From NCBI RefSeq assembly GCF_014196225.1, contig NZ_JACIDI010000013.1, positions 1 to 64,000 of the forward strand: DNA of 64,000 nt, written 5' to 3'. Below are positions 35,268 to 44,222 of the stretch, in pieces (positions within the stretch are counted from its first letter, which is position 1; each line of letters starts with the position of its first letter). Source of the DNA: Bacteroides pyogenes. GTDB taxonomy: Bacteria; Bacteroidota; Bacteroidia; Bacteroidales; Bacteroidaceae. Both the position numbers and the translations under genes were made by a program. The notes under the pieces are model-generated. The model was not told the origin of the DNA, ran no database searches, and saw only the letters and a list, made by a program, of their open reading frames with translations.

Positions 35268-35451
35268 TAAGAATCTTCATATTTTATCGCAAGGAAATAT
35301 CTCAACCCAATCTTTTTCGGGATGAGCGATACGTATCCCTTAACGAAAACGACCGGATTCATTCGCGGACAGATACCTACAATGTTTACCTCGAAGCCGT
35401 TGTCCGGGAGAACAATGCACGCCTATCCTCCGGAAAATGAGTTCCGCACCA

Positions 35452-36180
35452 TCAGCTCTTCGTTGTCAACTCCAGAAAAAGCGTAGCAGTGAGCAAAACA
35501 GCGAGTCCTACACAAACGAAAAGCAACAGCCAATTGATATATTTCGACTTTGGTTTGGTGTCCGCATGCAAATCGTTCAGAAAGTATTCCCTGAAAAACA
35601 GATAAAGTCCGGGAATAGTGGCACTTGCCAGTAAGAAGTCCTCCGGTATGCGGAAAAAGTAAGTCTTCGACAGACCGATGAGCGACCAATGACAAAGGAA
35701 AAGTACCAGAAACATATTCACTTTCCGGCCAAACAATAATAATAGTCCGATGGTGAATACGACTACTGAGCAAGGCATCACCGGAGAAGTCATTTCGGGA
35801 AACTCAAGGCCGCGCGCCAAAGAGACCAAAGGATATACAAAAGGCATCACCAGCAAGAAATACGACAAACCGTCGTACTTATGCATGCGCTCAAACGTTG
35901 TATAACCAGTAATAAGGTCCCATATCCATATTACTGCCATCACACCCCAAAACATGGCCATTACTCCATTGTAGCTCCGCTCTTGGCAATAAATGGAATA
36001 GTATACGACGGCAATCCATGAATAAAGGACAATCATATACAGTTTCATTACTGTTTTTGCCCAAGGAAGCGGTTTGCGAACAAGCATAACCGTACATACC
36101 AGCCCTATTAAAACGATCAGTGTCTGCAAAATCCAAGTAGCTGAATTATAATAAGCTATTGTTTTCCAAAAAATTTCCAT
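35452..36180 (-). CDS. Multi-pass membrane protein, DUF6064-like
   Basis: The protein has 242 residues with about eight hydrophobic segments. The beginning (MEIFWKTIAYYNSATWILQ) and the mid-protein segments FWGVMAVIWIWDLITGYTTF and LLVMPFVYPLVSL recall the DUF6064 family, whose function is unknown. It stands alone between a tRNA and the ThrE-type genes. I give no function. No clear promoter is seen in the ~240 bp upstream, which hold only short direct repeats (TTCCTTTTAC twice near 36373). Confidence 0.6.
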   Translation of the reverse strand: MEIFWKTIAYYNSATWILQTLIVLIGLVCTVMLVRKPLPWAKTVMKLYMIVLYSWIAVVYYSIYCQERSYNGVMAMFWGVMAVIWIWDLITGYTTFERMHKYDGLSYFLLVMPFVYPLVSLARGLEFPEMTSPVMPCSVVVFTIGLLLLFGRKVNMFLVLFLCHWSLIGLSKTYFFRIPEDFLLASATIPGLYLFFREYFLNDLHADTKPKSKYINWLLLFVCVGLAVLLTATLFLELTTKS

Positions 36181-36420
36181 AAAGTTGTTTTATTATTCAA
36201 TAGAGTTTATACGGAATAAGAAAAAAGCGATCGAGGTTCAGTTCCTCAAAGCCGAGGCACCCAAGCCCCCATTCGACATAACGTTAATGCAAAAGTAAAC
36301 AGGTATGCCTTTGAGTTTCTTTGAATCCAAGCAACCGGTGGGCATGACGTCAATGCCAAAAAATCCGCCCTTCCTTTTACTTCCTTTTACTTCATTCAAT
36401 CCGAAGCATGTTCGGCACCA

Positions 36421-36909
36421 CTACCGATGTCTGGTCAATGAAAAAGCTCTGCCGGGAAACAAAAACATCGGGAATGAAGCTCCCACGGCCAGCATAAAAA
36501 TCACCGTACTGGCTATAAGGCCATTCGAGAAAAACATTTCCATATACTTATGAAGCTTTTCAGGTTCGTGCACGGTCTGCAAACACATGATGAGCGAAAA
36601 CACCATGTTGTAGGCAAATTTGCCCGGAATCATAGGAAGCAAAGCCGGAATATACAGCACTGTCATCGGGCAATACACTTTCTTTCCCAACCACAAACTC
36701 CCGAAACCAATGACAAGCCCTGCAAACAAAGAAGCTGTGGCAATGTCGACGCCTAAGTAGGTCATGAGACAAAAACGGCAGGCATGCCCCAACGCGGCCA
36801 ACACCGCAATCATTTTAAACGCTCTCAAAGGAGGGTCGGATATGGCTCCAAAACCGATACCCGCTACCGCCGCAAAGAATCCGTCGGTAAGAATGTCTAA
36901 TACTATCAT
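36421..36909 (-). CDS. ThrE_2-type small exporter subunit (YjjB-like)
   Basis: The protein has 162 residues with five hydrophobic segments. FAAVAGIGFGAISDPP near the start and CPMTVLYIPALLPMIPGKFAYN are typical of the ThrE_2/YjjB half of threonine/serine exporters. Its partner half is encoded upstream on the same strand (37104-37871), with a 194-bp gap. The two halves together correspond to one ThrE protein. Related pairs export threonine, serine or succinate. No function beyond that family level can be read here. Confidence 0.85.
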   Translation of the reverse strand: MIVLDILTDGFFAAVAGIGFGAISDPPLRAFKMIAVLAALGHACRFCLMTYLGVDIATASLFAGLVIGFGSLWLGKKVYCPMTVLYIPALLPMIPGKFAYNMVFSLIMCLQTVHEPEKLHKYMEMFFSNGLIASTVIFMLAVGASFPMFLFPGRAFSLTRHR

Positions 36910-37103
36910 TGTATATTAATTAATCGTTTTACATTTGTATAAATTATCAACATCAGAGTGTGGAATAAGGTCGATTCTTTCATGGTTATAAATGTTTTGC
37001 CCCACACTTCTACATCAGAAACCCGATAGTTCAATGGGCTTTTGATCCCGCATTCGCAATGACGGCTCACGATGTACAGATGTTGTCGTTCAATAAATCA
37101 TAT

Positions 37104-37871
37104 TCAAATCAAACTGTTTTTTACCATTAATAAAGTGAGGGAAAGCCCGATGGCAATGCTGATGATGAGCAACGAAGCTTCCGTGAGGCGCGAAAAGCCG
37201 GTCAGCACATAACCTTCTACGACATCGATCACTCCGTTAATGAGCGGCACTCCAGGAACTAAATAGAGAACACTCGTAGCCATGGCTATTCCGGAAGTGG
37301 TATTGAATATCAAAGAGGTGGAGGCGCAGAGGGAAGCGACGAATGCCGAAACGATGAAAACAATGTAATGGTTGATTTTCTTCTTTTGCATCTGCTGCTT
37401 TAAAAACATGCCGGTAACGGTAGCCGAAAAGACAATGCTCATTGAAATAAGGTCGCCACCGAATAATTTACAGAACGAGGCGTTGGCAAAACCTACCAAT
37501 ATCAGTACAAAGAGTGGGTGTATCATCGGCGCCGAGACAATCTTCCGGTACTTTTCACGCAACTCTTCCAACGACAGGCGCTTGTCTAAAGCTTCCCAAC
37601 TCAACGCGCTCAATTCGGAGTTGTGCTCGAAGCTGATGGGATGGGGAGTAATATCGACCACTTCATGGCAAGATTCACGGGTTTCGACATCAATAATCGT
37701 CAATATAATATTTTTGTGGAACACGGCCAATGTGACCTCTACATCAAAGGCTTTTCCGATGCGTTTGGAGTTTCGTACCACGCGCGAAGTATGCACGCCG
37801 GCTCCCATCAAATGAGCCGAATATTCTGCAATAAATTTGGTAACGGACAATAAAGATTCGCTTGTCTTCAT
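37104..37871 (-). CDS. ThrE-type exporter large subunit (YjjP-like)
   Basis: 255 residues from the ATG at 37871 (MKTSESLLS); an upstream extension to 38024 lacks coding character and crosses the promoter. A soluble N-terminal half has the family block FIAEYSAHLMGAGVHTSRVVRNSKRIGKAF. A membrane half has about five segments, including LYLVPGVPLINGVIDVVEG. It pairs with the YjjB-like product encoded downstream. Likely an amino-acid or organic-acid exporter. Confidence 0.88.
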   Translation of the reverse strand: MKTSESLLSVTKFIAEYSAHLMGAGVHTSRVVRNSKRIGKAFDVEVTLAVFHKNIILTIIDVETRESCHEVVDITPHPISFEHNSELSALSWEALDKRLSLEELREKYRKIVSAPMIHPLFVLILVGFANASFCKLFGGDLISMSIVFSATVTGMFLKQQMQKKKINHYIVFIVSAFVASLCASTSLIFNTTSGIAMATSVLYLVPGVPLINGVIDVVEGYVLTGFSRLTEASLLIISIAIGLSLTLLMVKNSLI

Positions 37872-37899
37872 GTAGTTGCTGTTTTTTTTAAATTGGGCA

Positions 37900-37907
37900 C
37901 AAAAGTA
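37900..37907 (-). promoter_or_regulatory. -7 element (TACTTTTG) of the exporter genes
   Basis: The complement of 37900-37907 is TACTTTTG, 28 bp upstream of the ATG at 37871. Confidence 0.55.
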
Positions 37908-38336
37908 TAAAAAAGTATACAGGCAGAAGAAAACAGAATGATATATTTTCCGAAAAACAATTATTTTGTTTACTCCTTTCCGCAAAAGTGAAGCAGAGCC
38001 ACATCGAGTTGAAGATAAAAACACATAGACATCCGGCGAGAAGTAAATATCTTCGCAATCATTTACCTCCCAACCGAAGAGAACATGAATAATCTATTCA
38101 GGCACCCGAAAGAAATAGAGCTATGTATGGTAAGTTCAGTAAGCCGCAGAGAACAATATTCAAGTATTCCTGAAGGTTAATGAGTTCTTCCGTTACACGC
38201 TTATTTCATTTCTTTCTGAAATATTTTCAATACATCTAATCCGGACGTGCGGTTTTTTTTTGTACTTTTACCCCTCGTTGGGAAATTATGCTTTTTCCAA
38301 CCCTGAGAACAGAGAAAGAAAAAACAATATATAAAA
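37908..38336. other. Intergenic region between exporter and recJ
   Basis: No gene is visible. A weak -7-like TACTTTTA lies at 38263-38270, followed by a small stem (GTTGGGAAA with TTTTTCCAAC, 38277-38302), and could serve recJ. Confidence 0.4.
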
Positions 38337-40055
38337 ATGAATCACAAATGGAATTATCGACCCATTACACCCGAACAGGCGGAGAAAAGCCGGAAATTAG
38401 CTCAAGAGTTAGGGATTAGCCCTATACTTGGACAACTTCTGGTGCAACGCAGAATAACGGAAGCGGCAGATGCCCGGAAGTTTTTCCGCCCGCAGTTGCC
38501 CGACTTGCACAATCCGTTTCTGATGAAAGATATGGATATTGCAGTGGAGCGCCTCAACAAGGCGATGGGAAAGAAAGAGCGTATTCTGGTTTACGGAGAC
38601 TACGACGTAGACGGAACTACTGCTGTAGCTTTGGTTTACAAGTTCATCCAACAGTTCTATTCGAACATTGACTACTACATACCCGACCGCTATAGTGAAG
38701 GATATGGAGTTTCCAGACAAGGGATAGACTATGCCGCCGAAACCGGCGTAGGGCTGATTATTGTGCTCGACTGCGGAATCAAAGCAGTGGAAGAGATTAC
38801 GTATGCCAAAGAGAAAGGCATCGACTTTATCATCTGCGACCACCATGTGCCGGACGATGTTCTGCCGCCTGCCGTAGCGATACTGAACGCCAAACGCCCG
38901 GACAACACGTATCCCTACACACATCTTTCGGGGTGCGGAGTGGGTTTCAAGTTCATGCAGGCATTCGCCATGAACAACGGCATCGAATTTCACCACCTCA
39001 TTCCCCTGCTCGATCTGGTAGCAGTGAGCATCGCCTCAGACATTGTGCCTATCATGGGCGAGAACCGTATCTTGGCTTTCCACGGACTGAAACAGCTCAA
39101 CAGCAATCCCAGCATCGGCATTAAGGCAATCATCGATGTGTGCGGATTGTCGGAACGGGAAATCACGATCAGCGACATTGTATTCAAAATCGGACCGCGC
39201 ATCAATGCTTCCGGACGTATACAAAGCGGGAAAGAGGCTGTCGACCTGCTGACGGAAAAGGACTTCTCGACAGCGCTGGAGAAAGCCGGACAAATCAACC
39301 AGTATAACGAAACACGCAAAGACCTCGACAAAAGCATGACGGAGGAGGCGAACCGTATTGTCAGCCACTTAGACGGACTTGCCGACCGGCGGTCTATCGT
39401 GCTCTTCAACGAGGAGTGGCACAAGGGGGTCATAGGTATCGTCGCCTCACGGCTTACGGAAGTTTACTATCGCCCGGCGGTGGTATTGACACGTACCGAC
39501 GATACGGCGACAGGTTCCGCGCGTTCCGTATCCGGATTCGATGTTTATAAAGCCATCGAATATTGCCGCGATCTTCTGGATAACTTCGGCGGGCACACTT
39601 ATGCGGCAGGGTTGTCGATGAAGGTGGAGAATGTGGAAGCCTTCGTCCGACGGTTCGAAGAGTATGTGTCGCAGAACATCTTGCCGGAGCAGACGAGCCC
39701 GGTGATAGATATCGATGCAGAGATAGATTTCAAGGATATCACTCCCAAATTCTTCAGCGACCTGAAGAAATTCAATCCGTTCGGACCCGAAAACAGCAAA
39801 CCGATATTCTGCACGCATCATGTGTACGACTACGGAACGAGCAAGGTGGTGGGACGCGAACAAGAACATATCAAACTCGAACTGGTGGACAACAAATCGA
39901 ACAACGTAATGAACGGCATCGCTTTCGGACAAAGTTCGCACGTGCGCTACATCAAGACGAAACGCTCGTTCGACATCTGCTACACCATCGAAGAAAACAC
40001 CCACAAGCGGGGCGAAGTCCAACTGCAGATTGAGGATATAAAGCCGATTGAATAA
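38337..40055 (+). CDS. recJ: Single-stranded-DNA exonuclease RecJ
   Basis: The protein has 572 residues. DHH-family motifs are in place: VYGDYDVDGTTAVAL (motif I), IIVLDCGIKA, FIICDHHVPDD (DHH), and the DHHA1 part INASGRIQSGKEA with GGHTYAAGLSM. A C-terminal OB-like domain follows. RecJ degrades 5'-ended single strands during recombination and mismatch repair. It overlaps recQ by 8 bp; RecQ unwinds the DNA that RecJ degrades, so the operon makes functional sense. Confidence 0.97.
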   Translation: MNHKWNYRPITPEQAEKSRKLAQELGISPILGQLLVQRRITEAADARKFFRPQLPDLHNPFLMKDMDIAVERLNKAMGKKERILVYGDYDVDGTTAVALVYKFIQQFYSNIDYYIPDRYSEGYGVSRQGIDYAAETGVGLIIVLDCGIKAVEEITYAKEKGIDFIICDHHVPDDVLPPAVAILNAKRPDNTYPYTHLSGCGVGFKFMQAFAMNNGIEFHHLIPLLDLVAVSIASDIVPIMGENRILAFHGLKQLNSNPSIGIKAIIDVCGLSEREITISDIVFKIGPRINASGRIQSGKEAVDLLTEKDFSTALEKAGQINQYNETRKDLDKSMTEEANRIVSHLDGLADRRSIVLFNEEWHKGVIGIVASRLTEVYYRPAVVLTRTDDTATGSARSVSGFDVYKAIEYCRDLLDNFGGHTYAAGLSMKVENVEAFVRRFEEYVSQNILPEQTSPVIDIDAEIDFKDITPKFFSDLKKFNPFGPENSKPIFCTHHVYDYGTSKVVGREQEHIKLELVDNKSNNVMNGIAFGQSSHVRYIKTKRSFDICYTIEENTHKRGEVQLQIEDIKPIE

Positions 40056-41952
40056 ATACCGGGAAATATTAAAGCAATATTGGGGATACGACTCTTTCCG
40101 CCACCTGCAGGAAGAAATCATCGACAGTATCGGCGAAGGCAAAGACACATTGGGATTGATGCCTACCGGAGGCGGTAAGTCCATCACATTCCAGGTACCC
40201 GCCCTTGCGAAAGCAGGATTGTGCATCGTCATCACGCCTCTTATCGCCTTGATGAAAGACCAGGTGCAGAATCTGCGCAAACGGGGCATCAAGGCGGTTG
40301 CCGTATATTCCGGAATGACACGGCAAGAGATTATCACCGCGCTGGAGAACTGCATCTTCGGCGATTACAAGTTTCTCTACATATCGCCCGAACGGTTGGA
40401 CACGGAGATATTCCGCATCAAGCTGCGGGCAATGAAAGTCTCCATGATTACAGTAGACGAAAGCCACTGCATCTCGCAATGGGGATACGACTTCCGGCCT
40501 GCTTACCTGAAAATAGCGGAAATAAGAGACATGCTGCCCGGTGTTCCCGTTTTGGCGCTCACCGCCACCGCTACTCCCGAAGTGGTGAAAGATATTCAAA
40601 CACGGTTGAAGTTTGCCGCGACGAATGTGTTCCGCATGAGCTTCGAACGCAAAAATCTGGCTTATTCGGTGCGGAAAACAGATGATAAGACCGGAGAGAT
40701 GCTGCGCATTCTGCGAAAGATACAAGGCAGCGCCATTATCTATGTGCGCAACAGACGGCGGACGAAAGAAATCACCGGGCTTTTGGTAAACGAAGGCATT
40801 ACCGCCGATTTCTATCATGCGGGGTTGGACAATGCCGTGAAAGACCTCCGCCAGAAACGCTGGCAAAACGGGGAAGTACGTGTAATGGTAGCTACAAACG
40901 CTTTCGGAATGGGTATCGACAAGCCCGATGTACGCATCGTGTTGCACCTCGATTTGCCCGATTCTCCCGAAGCTTACTTTCAGGAGGCGGGACGCGCCGG
41001 AAGGGACGGGGAGAAAGCCCATGCCGTCATCCTCTACACCCCGGCGGACAGAACGACGCTTCACAAACGAGTAGCCGACAGTTTCCCGACGAAAGAGTAC
41101 ATACTCGACGTGTACGAACACCTGCAATACTACTATCAGATGGCAATGGGCGACGGTTTCCAATGTGTCCGCGAGTTCAACCTCGAAGAGTTTTGCCGGA
41201 AGTTCAAATACTTCCCCGTACCGGTACACAATGCGCTCAAGATTCTCACACAGGCAGGATATCTCGAATACACCGACGAACAAGACAATGCTTCGCGCAT
41301 TCTTTTCACCATCCAACGGGACGAGCTGTACAAATTGCGGGAAACAGGAGCGGAAACAGAAGGACTTATACAGGCCATCCTCCGTTCGTACACCGGCGTC
41401 TTCACCGATTACACATACATCAGCGAAGAAACGCTCATGGTACGTACCGGGCTGACCCGCCAACAGGTGTACAACATATTGGTCATGCTCACCCGGCGAC
41501 GTATCGTAGACTATATCCCCCGCAAAAAGACACCATATATAATATACACCCGCGAACGGATGGAATTGAGGCACATGCATATTCCTCCTTCCGTATATGA
41601 AGAACGGAAAGAAAGATACGAAGCCCGGATCCGCGCGATGGAAGAGTATGTCGTCTCCGAACATGCATGCCGCAGCCGCATGTTGCTGCGTTACTTCGGA
41701 GAGAAGAACGACCACAATTGCGGACAATGCGATGTCTGTCTCGACAGGGGGAATACAAACCGGCTCACAGAGTCGTCGTTCGAAGACCTGAAGCGCCGGA
41801 TTCTTCATCAATTGTCCCGACACCCTCTTACTCCCGCAGAGATAAGCAATGCAATGGAAGCGGAAAAAGAGAGAATCAGCGAAGTGGTTCGTTACTTATT
41901 GGAAGAAGGAGAACTGAAGATGCAAGACGGAATGATACATATTTCGAAATAA
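40048..41952 (+). CDS. recQ: ATP-dependent DNA helicase RecQ
   Basis: The protein has 634 residues. The start is the TTG at 40048, inside the end of recJ: the conserved KYREILKQYWGYDSFRHLQEEII begins immediately after, and no upstream ATG fits. Helicase motifs: LMPTGGGKSITFQ, TVDESHCISQWGYDFRP, ALTATATP, ATNAFGMGIDKPDVR and QEAGRAGRDG. A zinc-binding Cys set (CRSR...CGQCDVC) and a winged-helix/HRDC-like end follow. It unwinds duplex DNA 3' to 5' for repair with RecJ. Confidence 0.97.
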   Translation: MNKYREILKQYWGYDSFRHLQEEIIDSIGEGKDTLGLMPTGGGKSITFQVPALAKAGLCIVITPLIALMKDQVQNLRKRGIKAVAVYSGMTRQEIITALENCIFGDYKFLYISPERLDTEIFRIKLRAMKVSMITVDESHCISQWGYDFRPAYLKIAEIRDMLPGVPVLALTATATPEVVKDIQTRLKFAATNVFRMSFERKNLAYSVRKTDDKTGEMLRILRKIQGSAIIYVRNRRRTKEITGLLVNEGITADFYHAGLDNAVKDLRQKRWQNGEVRVMVATNAFGMGIDKPDVRIVLHLDLPDSPEAYFQEAGRAGRDGEKAHAVILYTPADRTTLHKRVADSFPTKEYILDVYEHLQYYYQMAMGDGFQCVREFNLEEFCRKFKYFPVPVHNALKILTQAGYLEYTDEQDNASRILFTIQRDELYKLRETGAETEGLIQAILRSYTGVFTDYTYISEETLMVRTGLTRQQVYNILVMLTRRRIVDYIPRKKTPYIIYTRERMELRHMHIPPSVYEERKERYEARIRAMEEYVVSEHACRSRMLLRYFGEKNDHNCGQCDVCLDRGNTNRLTESSFEDLKRRILHQLSRHPLTPAEISNAMEAEKERISEVVRYLLEEGELKMQDGMIHISK

Positions 41953-41991
41953 GTTGCTATTTTTGCAGAGAAACCTAAAAAACGATACAGC

Positions 41992-42954
41992 ATGCCTAAC
42001 TTTTTTAAATCTTTCTTTTCCGGAAAGTCGGAAACTCCGGAAAGTGAAAAGAAAAAGAACGACCGAAAGAAATTCGAGATATTCAAATTCGACGGCTTGC
42101 GCGCTCAGCGCATGGGACGTCCCGATTACGCAGTGAAATGCTTTACCGAAGCTCTTGCCATCGAAGAAGAGTTCGAAACGATGAGTTACCTCAGCCGTCT
42201 TTACATCGGGATGGGCGAAATGGAGAAAGCCCGTACTTTGCTCGAGAAGATGGGGAAAATGGAACCTCATTTCGCGGATACGTTTCTTACACTCGCCAAT
42301 GTCTGCTACATGCAGGAAGATTATCGGGGAATGGAAGAAGCAGCCAACCGGGCAATCGGCATCGAAGAGGCGAACGCAGTCGCTCACTTCCTTCTGGGGA
42401 AAGCCCGCAAAAGTCAGAACGACGACCTTATGGCTATCGGGCATCTGACTAAAGCCATTGTTTTAAAAGACGACTTTACAGAAGCCCGGCTGATGCGCGC
42501 GGAATCATTGCTGCAAATGAATCAATACAAAGAAGCGGAAGAAGATATCGATGCCGTGCTTTCTCAAAATCCGGAAGAAGAATCGGCCATTCTCCTGCGC
42601 GGAAAACTCAAAGAGGCGACCGGATTGGAACAGGAAGCCGAAGCGGACTACCGGCTGGTTACGGAAATGAATCCTTTCAACGAACAGGGATACCTTTATC
42701 TCGGACAGTTGCTCATCAGCCGAAAGGATCCGGCCGAAGCCATCCGCGTATTCGACGAAGCCATCGACCTGAATCCCGACTCCGCCGAAGCGTATAAAGA
42801 ACGCGGACGTGCCAAACTGCTGAACGGAGACAAGGAAGGTTCTGTAGAAGATATGAAAAAATCATTGGAACTGAGTCCTAAGGAGGAGACCCGGTTGAGC
42901 GGAGAGTTTAAAAACATCGGCTCCAACACCGAAACGTTGCCGGGAATATTCTGA
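41992..42954 (+). CDS. Tetratricopeptide-repeat protein
   Basis: The protein has 320 residues. After a basic N-terminus (FKSFFSGKSETPESEKKK) there are about seven TPR units, for example GRPDYAVKCFTEALAIEEEF, GEMEKARTLLEKMGKMEPHF and DPAEAIRVFDEAIDLNPDS. No signal peptide is seen, so it is probably cytoplasmic. TPRs mediate protein-protein contacts; the partner is unknown. It starts 39 bp after recQ and may share its transcript. Confidence 0.85.
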   Translation: MPNFFKSFFSGKSETPESEKKKNDRKKFEIFKFDGLRAQRMGRPDYAVKCFTEALAIEEEFETMSYLSRLYIGMGEMEKARTLLEKMGKMEPHFADTFLTLANVCYMQEDYRGMEEAANRAIGIEEANAVAHFLLGKARKSQNDDLMAIGHLTKAIVLKDDFTEARLMRAESLLQMNQYKEAEEDIDAVLSQNPEEESAILLRGKLKEATGLEQEAEADYRLVTEMNPFNEQGYLYLGQLLISRKDPAEAIRVFDEAIDLNPDSAEAYKERGRAKLLNGDKEGSVEDMKKSLELSPKEETRLSGEFKNIGSNTETLPGIF

Positions 42955-43036
42955 ATAAGCGCCCTGCCCGCTTTACGCGAAGACACGTCTCCCCTACCTT
43001 GGTAATCCAAAGAAACAAGAAATAAATCTGTGCCTT

Positions 43037-43591
43037 ATGAGAAGCCTTCTTTACTTCATCTTCGCCCTACTCCTGCTCTCATGTAAGGAGTCCGACAAAC
43101 ATCGGATAGCACGGCTTACGGAAGCATGGACAGGGAAGACCGTCTACTATCCGGCAGACAGCGTGTTCGAATCGTTCGAAGCCGACTCCGTACGCAAATA
43201 TTCCTTGAAGCGCACCGAATATACCGTGGTCACCTACATCGACTCGTTGCAATGCGCCTCAAACCGGTTACGGCTCGAAGAATGGAAATCGTTCCTGCAA
43301 GCTTTGCGTCCGGCAGCGAAAGGAAGAATCACTTGCCTTTTCTATCTCCATCCCGAAAACAGGGAGCAAATGATTGCCAAACTTCGGCAATCGGCATTCA
43401 ACTTTCCGGTTTGCATAGATGAAGACAATGTGTTCTACAAGCTAAACCGTTTTCCTGCCGACACGCTTTTTCGAACTTTTCTGGTGAACAGCGAGAATAA
43501 GATTGTGGATATAGGCAACCCCGCAGAAGATCCGAAAGTAAGAGAACGATACCTCCAAAGAATAATGGATACAAAACCCGATCCCGACTGA
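43037..43591 (+). CDS. Small lipoprotein, thioredoxin-like fold without CxxC
   Basis: The protein has 184 residues. The lipoprotein signal FIFALLLLSC puts the lipidated Cys at residue 16. The strand-helix pattern (TVVTYIDSLQCASNRLRLEEWKSF, then ITCLFYLHPE, FNFPVCIDEDNVFYKLN, FRTFLVNSENKIVDIGNP) resembles a thioredoxin-like domain. There is no CxxC active site, only isolated Cys. Similar lipoproteins are frequent in Bacteroides. Function unknown. Confidence 0.75.
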   Translation: MRSLLYFIFALLLLSCKESDKHRIARLTEAWTGKTVYYPADSVFESFEADSVRKYSLKRTEYTVVTYIDSLQCASNRLRLEEWKSFLQALRPAAKGRITCLFYLHPENREQMIAKLRQSAFNFPVCIDEDNVFYKLNRFPADTLFRTFLVNSENKIVDIGNPAEDPKVRERYLQRIMDTKPDPD

Positions 43592-43681
43592 CGATAACAC
43601 CGGAGCAGACGAAAGACGAACCGACCGTTACGGCAGGTGAAGATGTTCCGACTGACGACAACACCGAAGCGGGCGAAAGAC
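43584..43681 (+). repeat. Two copies of a 34-bp repeat at the lipoprotein gene end
   Basis: 43584-43617 and 43648-43681 (CCGACTGACGAYAACACCG...) agree at nearly all positions, 64 bp apart. The first overlaps the stop codon of the lipoprotein gene. Confidence 0.75.
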
Positions 43682-43750
43682 CTTTGGTAGTAGCATGAAT
43701 GTTGAAAACAAGACCGGAATCCAATCTCTTCCCGATTACAAAACCATCGT

Positions 43751-43863
43751 ATCATCGATCTCAGGCTATCGCATCACTGTTCCCGGAACCATCGCATCAT
43801 CCGCCACGGAGCCATGGCATCATCGATCTCAAGCTATCTCATCACTGTTCCCGGAACCATCGC
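43751..43863 (+). repeat. Two copies of a 45-bp repeat
   Basis: 43751-43795 and 43819-43863 match at 43 of 45 positions, 68 bp apart. They are non-coding as far as I can see. With the 34-bp pair they fill most of the 450-bp gap before the pheA leader. Confidence 0.8.
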
Positions 43864-44003
43864 CTTACCGATGACGGAGCTAGCGCCGGTGCGCTCCGAG
43901 GCTCCTTTCCCTTACGAATCCTCCACAATCTGCCTTTTTTACTCTAAATAACCGAAAAGAATAAAAAAACTTTGTTTTTTACTTGTATATAATGTTTTTT
44001 TAT

Positions 44004-44011
44004 TACTTTTG
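44004..44011 (+). promoter_or_regulatory. -7 element of the aromatic amino-acid operon
   Basis: TACTTTTG matches TAnnTTTG and lies 32 bp before the leader-peptide ATG. A -33 element is not clear. Confidence 0.6.
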
Positions 44012-44043
44012 CCTCAGAAATCGAAACACTAATTGAAATTCGG

Positions 44044-44130
44044 ATGAAATCGTTTACTTATGCATATTACTTCTTTTTTTACTTTTACTTTTATCACAAA
44101 GTAGAGCGGGAGTTTGTATGTATCAAGTGA
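44044..44130 (+). CDS. pheL: Phe/Tyr-rich leader peptide of the pheA operon (28 aa)
   Basis: The frame reads MKSFTYAYYFFFYFYFYHK... and ends at a TGA at 44128-44130. Twelve of residues 4-17 are Phe or Tyr, an extreme bias that only makes sense as a control peptide. It lies between the promoter and an attenuator hairpin in front of pheA. Ribosome stalling when charged tRNA-Phe or tRNA-Tyr is scarce would change RNA folding downstream. Because both residues are interleaved, the operon may sense both amino acids. It is too short to be found by usual gene-length cut-offs. Confidence 0.85.
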   Translation: MKSFTYAYYFFFYFYFYHKVEREFVCIK

Positions 44131-44204
44131 CAGTGATACTTAAAGACCAAAGGAAAGAATAAATCATATAAATCCCGCTCCGATTATGGACGCGGGATTT
44201 TTTT
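44104..44204 (+). promoter_or_regulatory. Transcription attenuator of the pheA operon
   Basis: The terminator is AAATCCCGC (44170-44178) paired with GCGGGATTT (44192-44200), followed by a T-run. The antiterminator is GAGCGGGA (44104-44111, within the last leader codons), which can pair with TCCCGCTC (44173-44180). It would extend by TTT/AAA past one bulged base and block the terminator. A stalled ribosome on the Phe/Tyr run at 44053-44094 would leave 44104-44111 free to do this; translation to the stop codon would cover it. Confidence 0.82.
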
Positions 44205-44222
44205 ATATCATATCGTATACCA

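Noticed and set aside
40069..41823. A 584-codon open frame antisense to recQ
   Set aside because: recQ has all helicase motifs; the antisense frame has no domain character and comes from codon bias.
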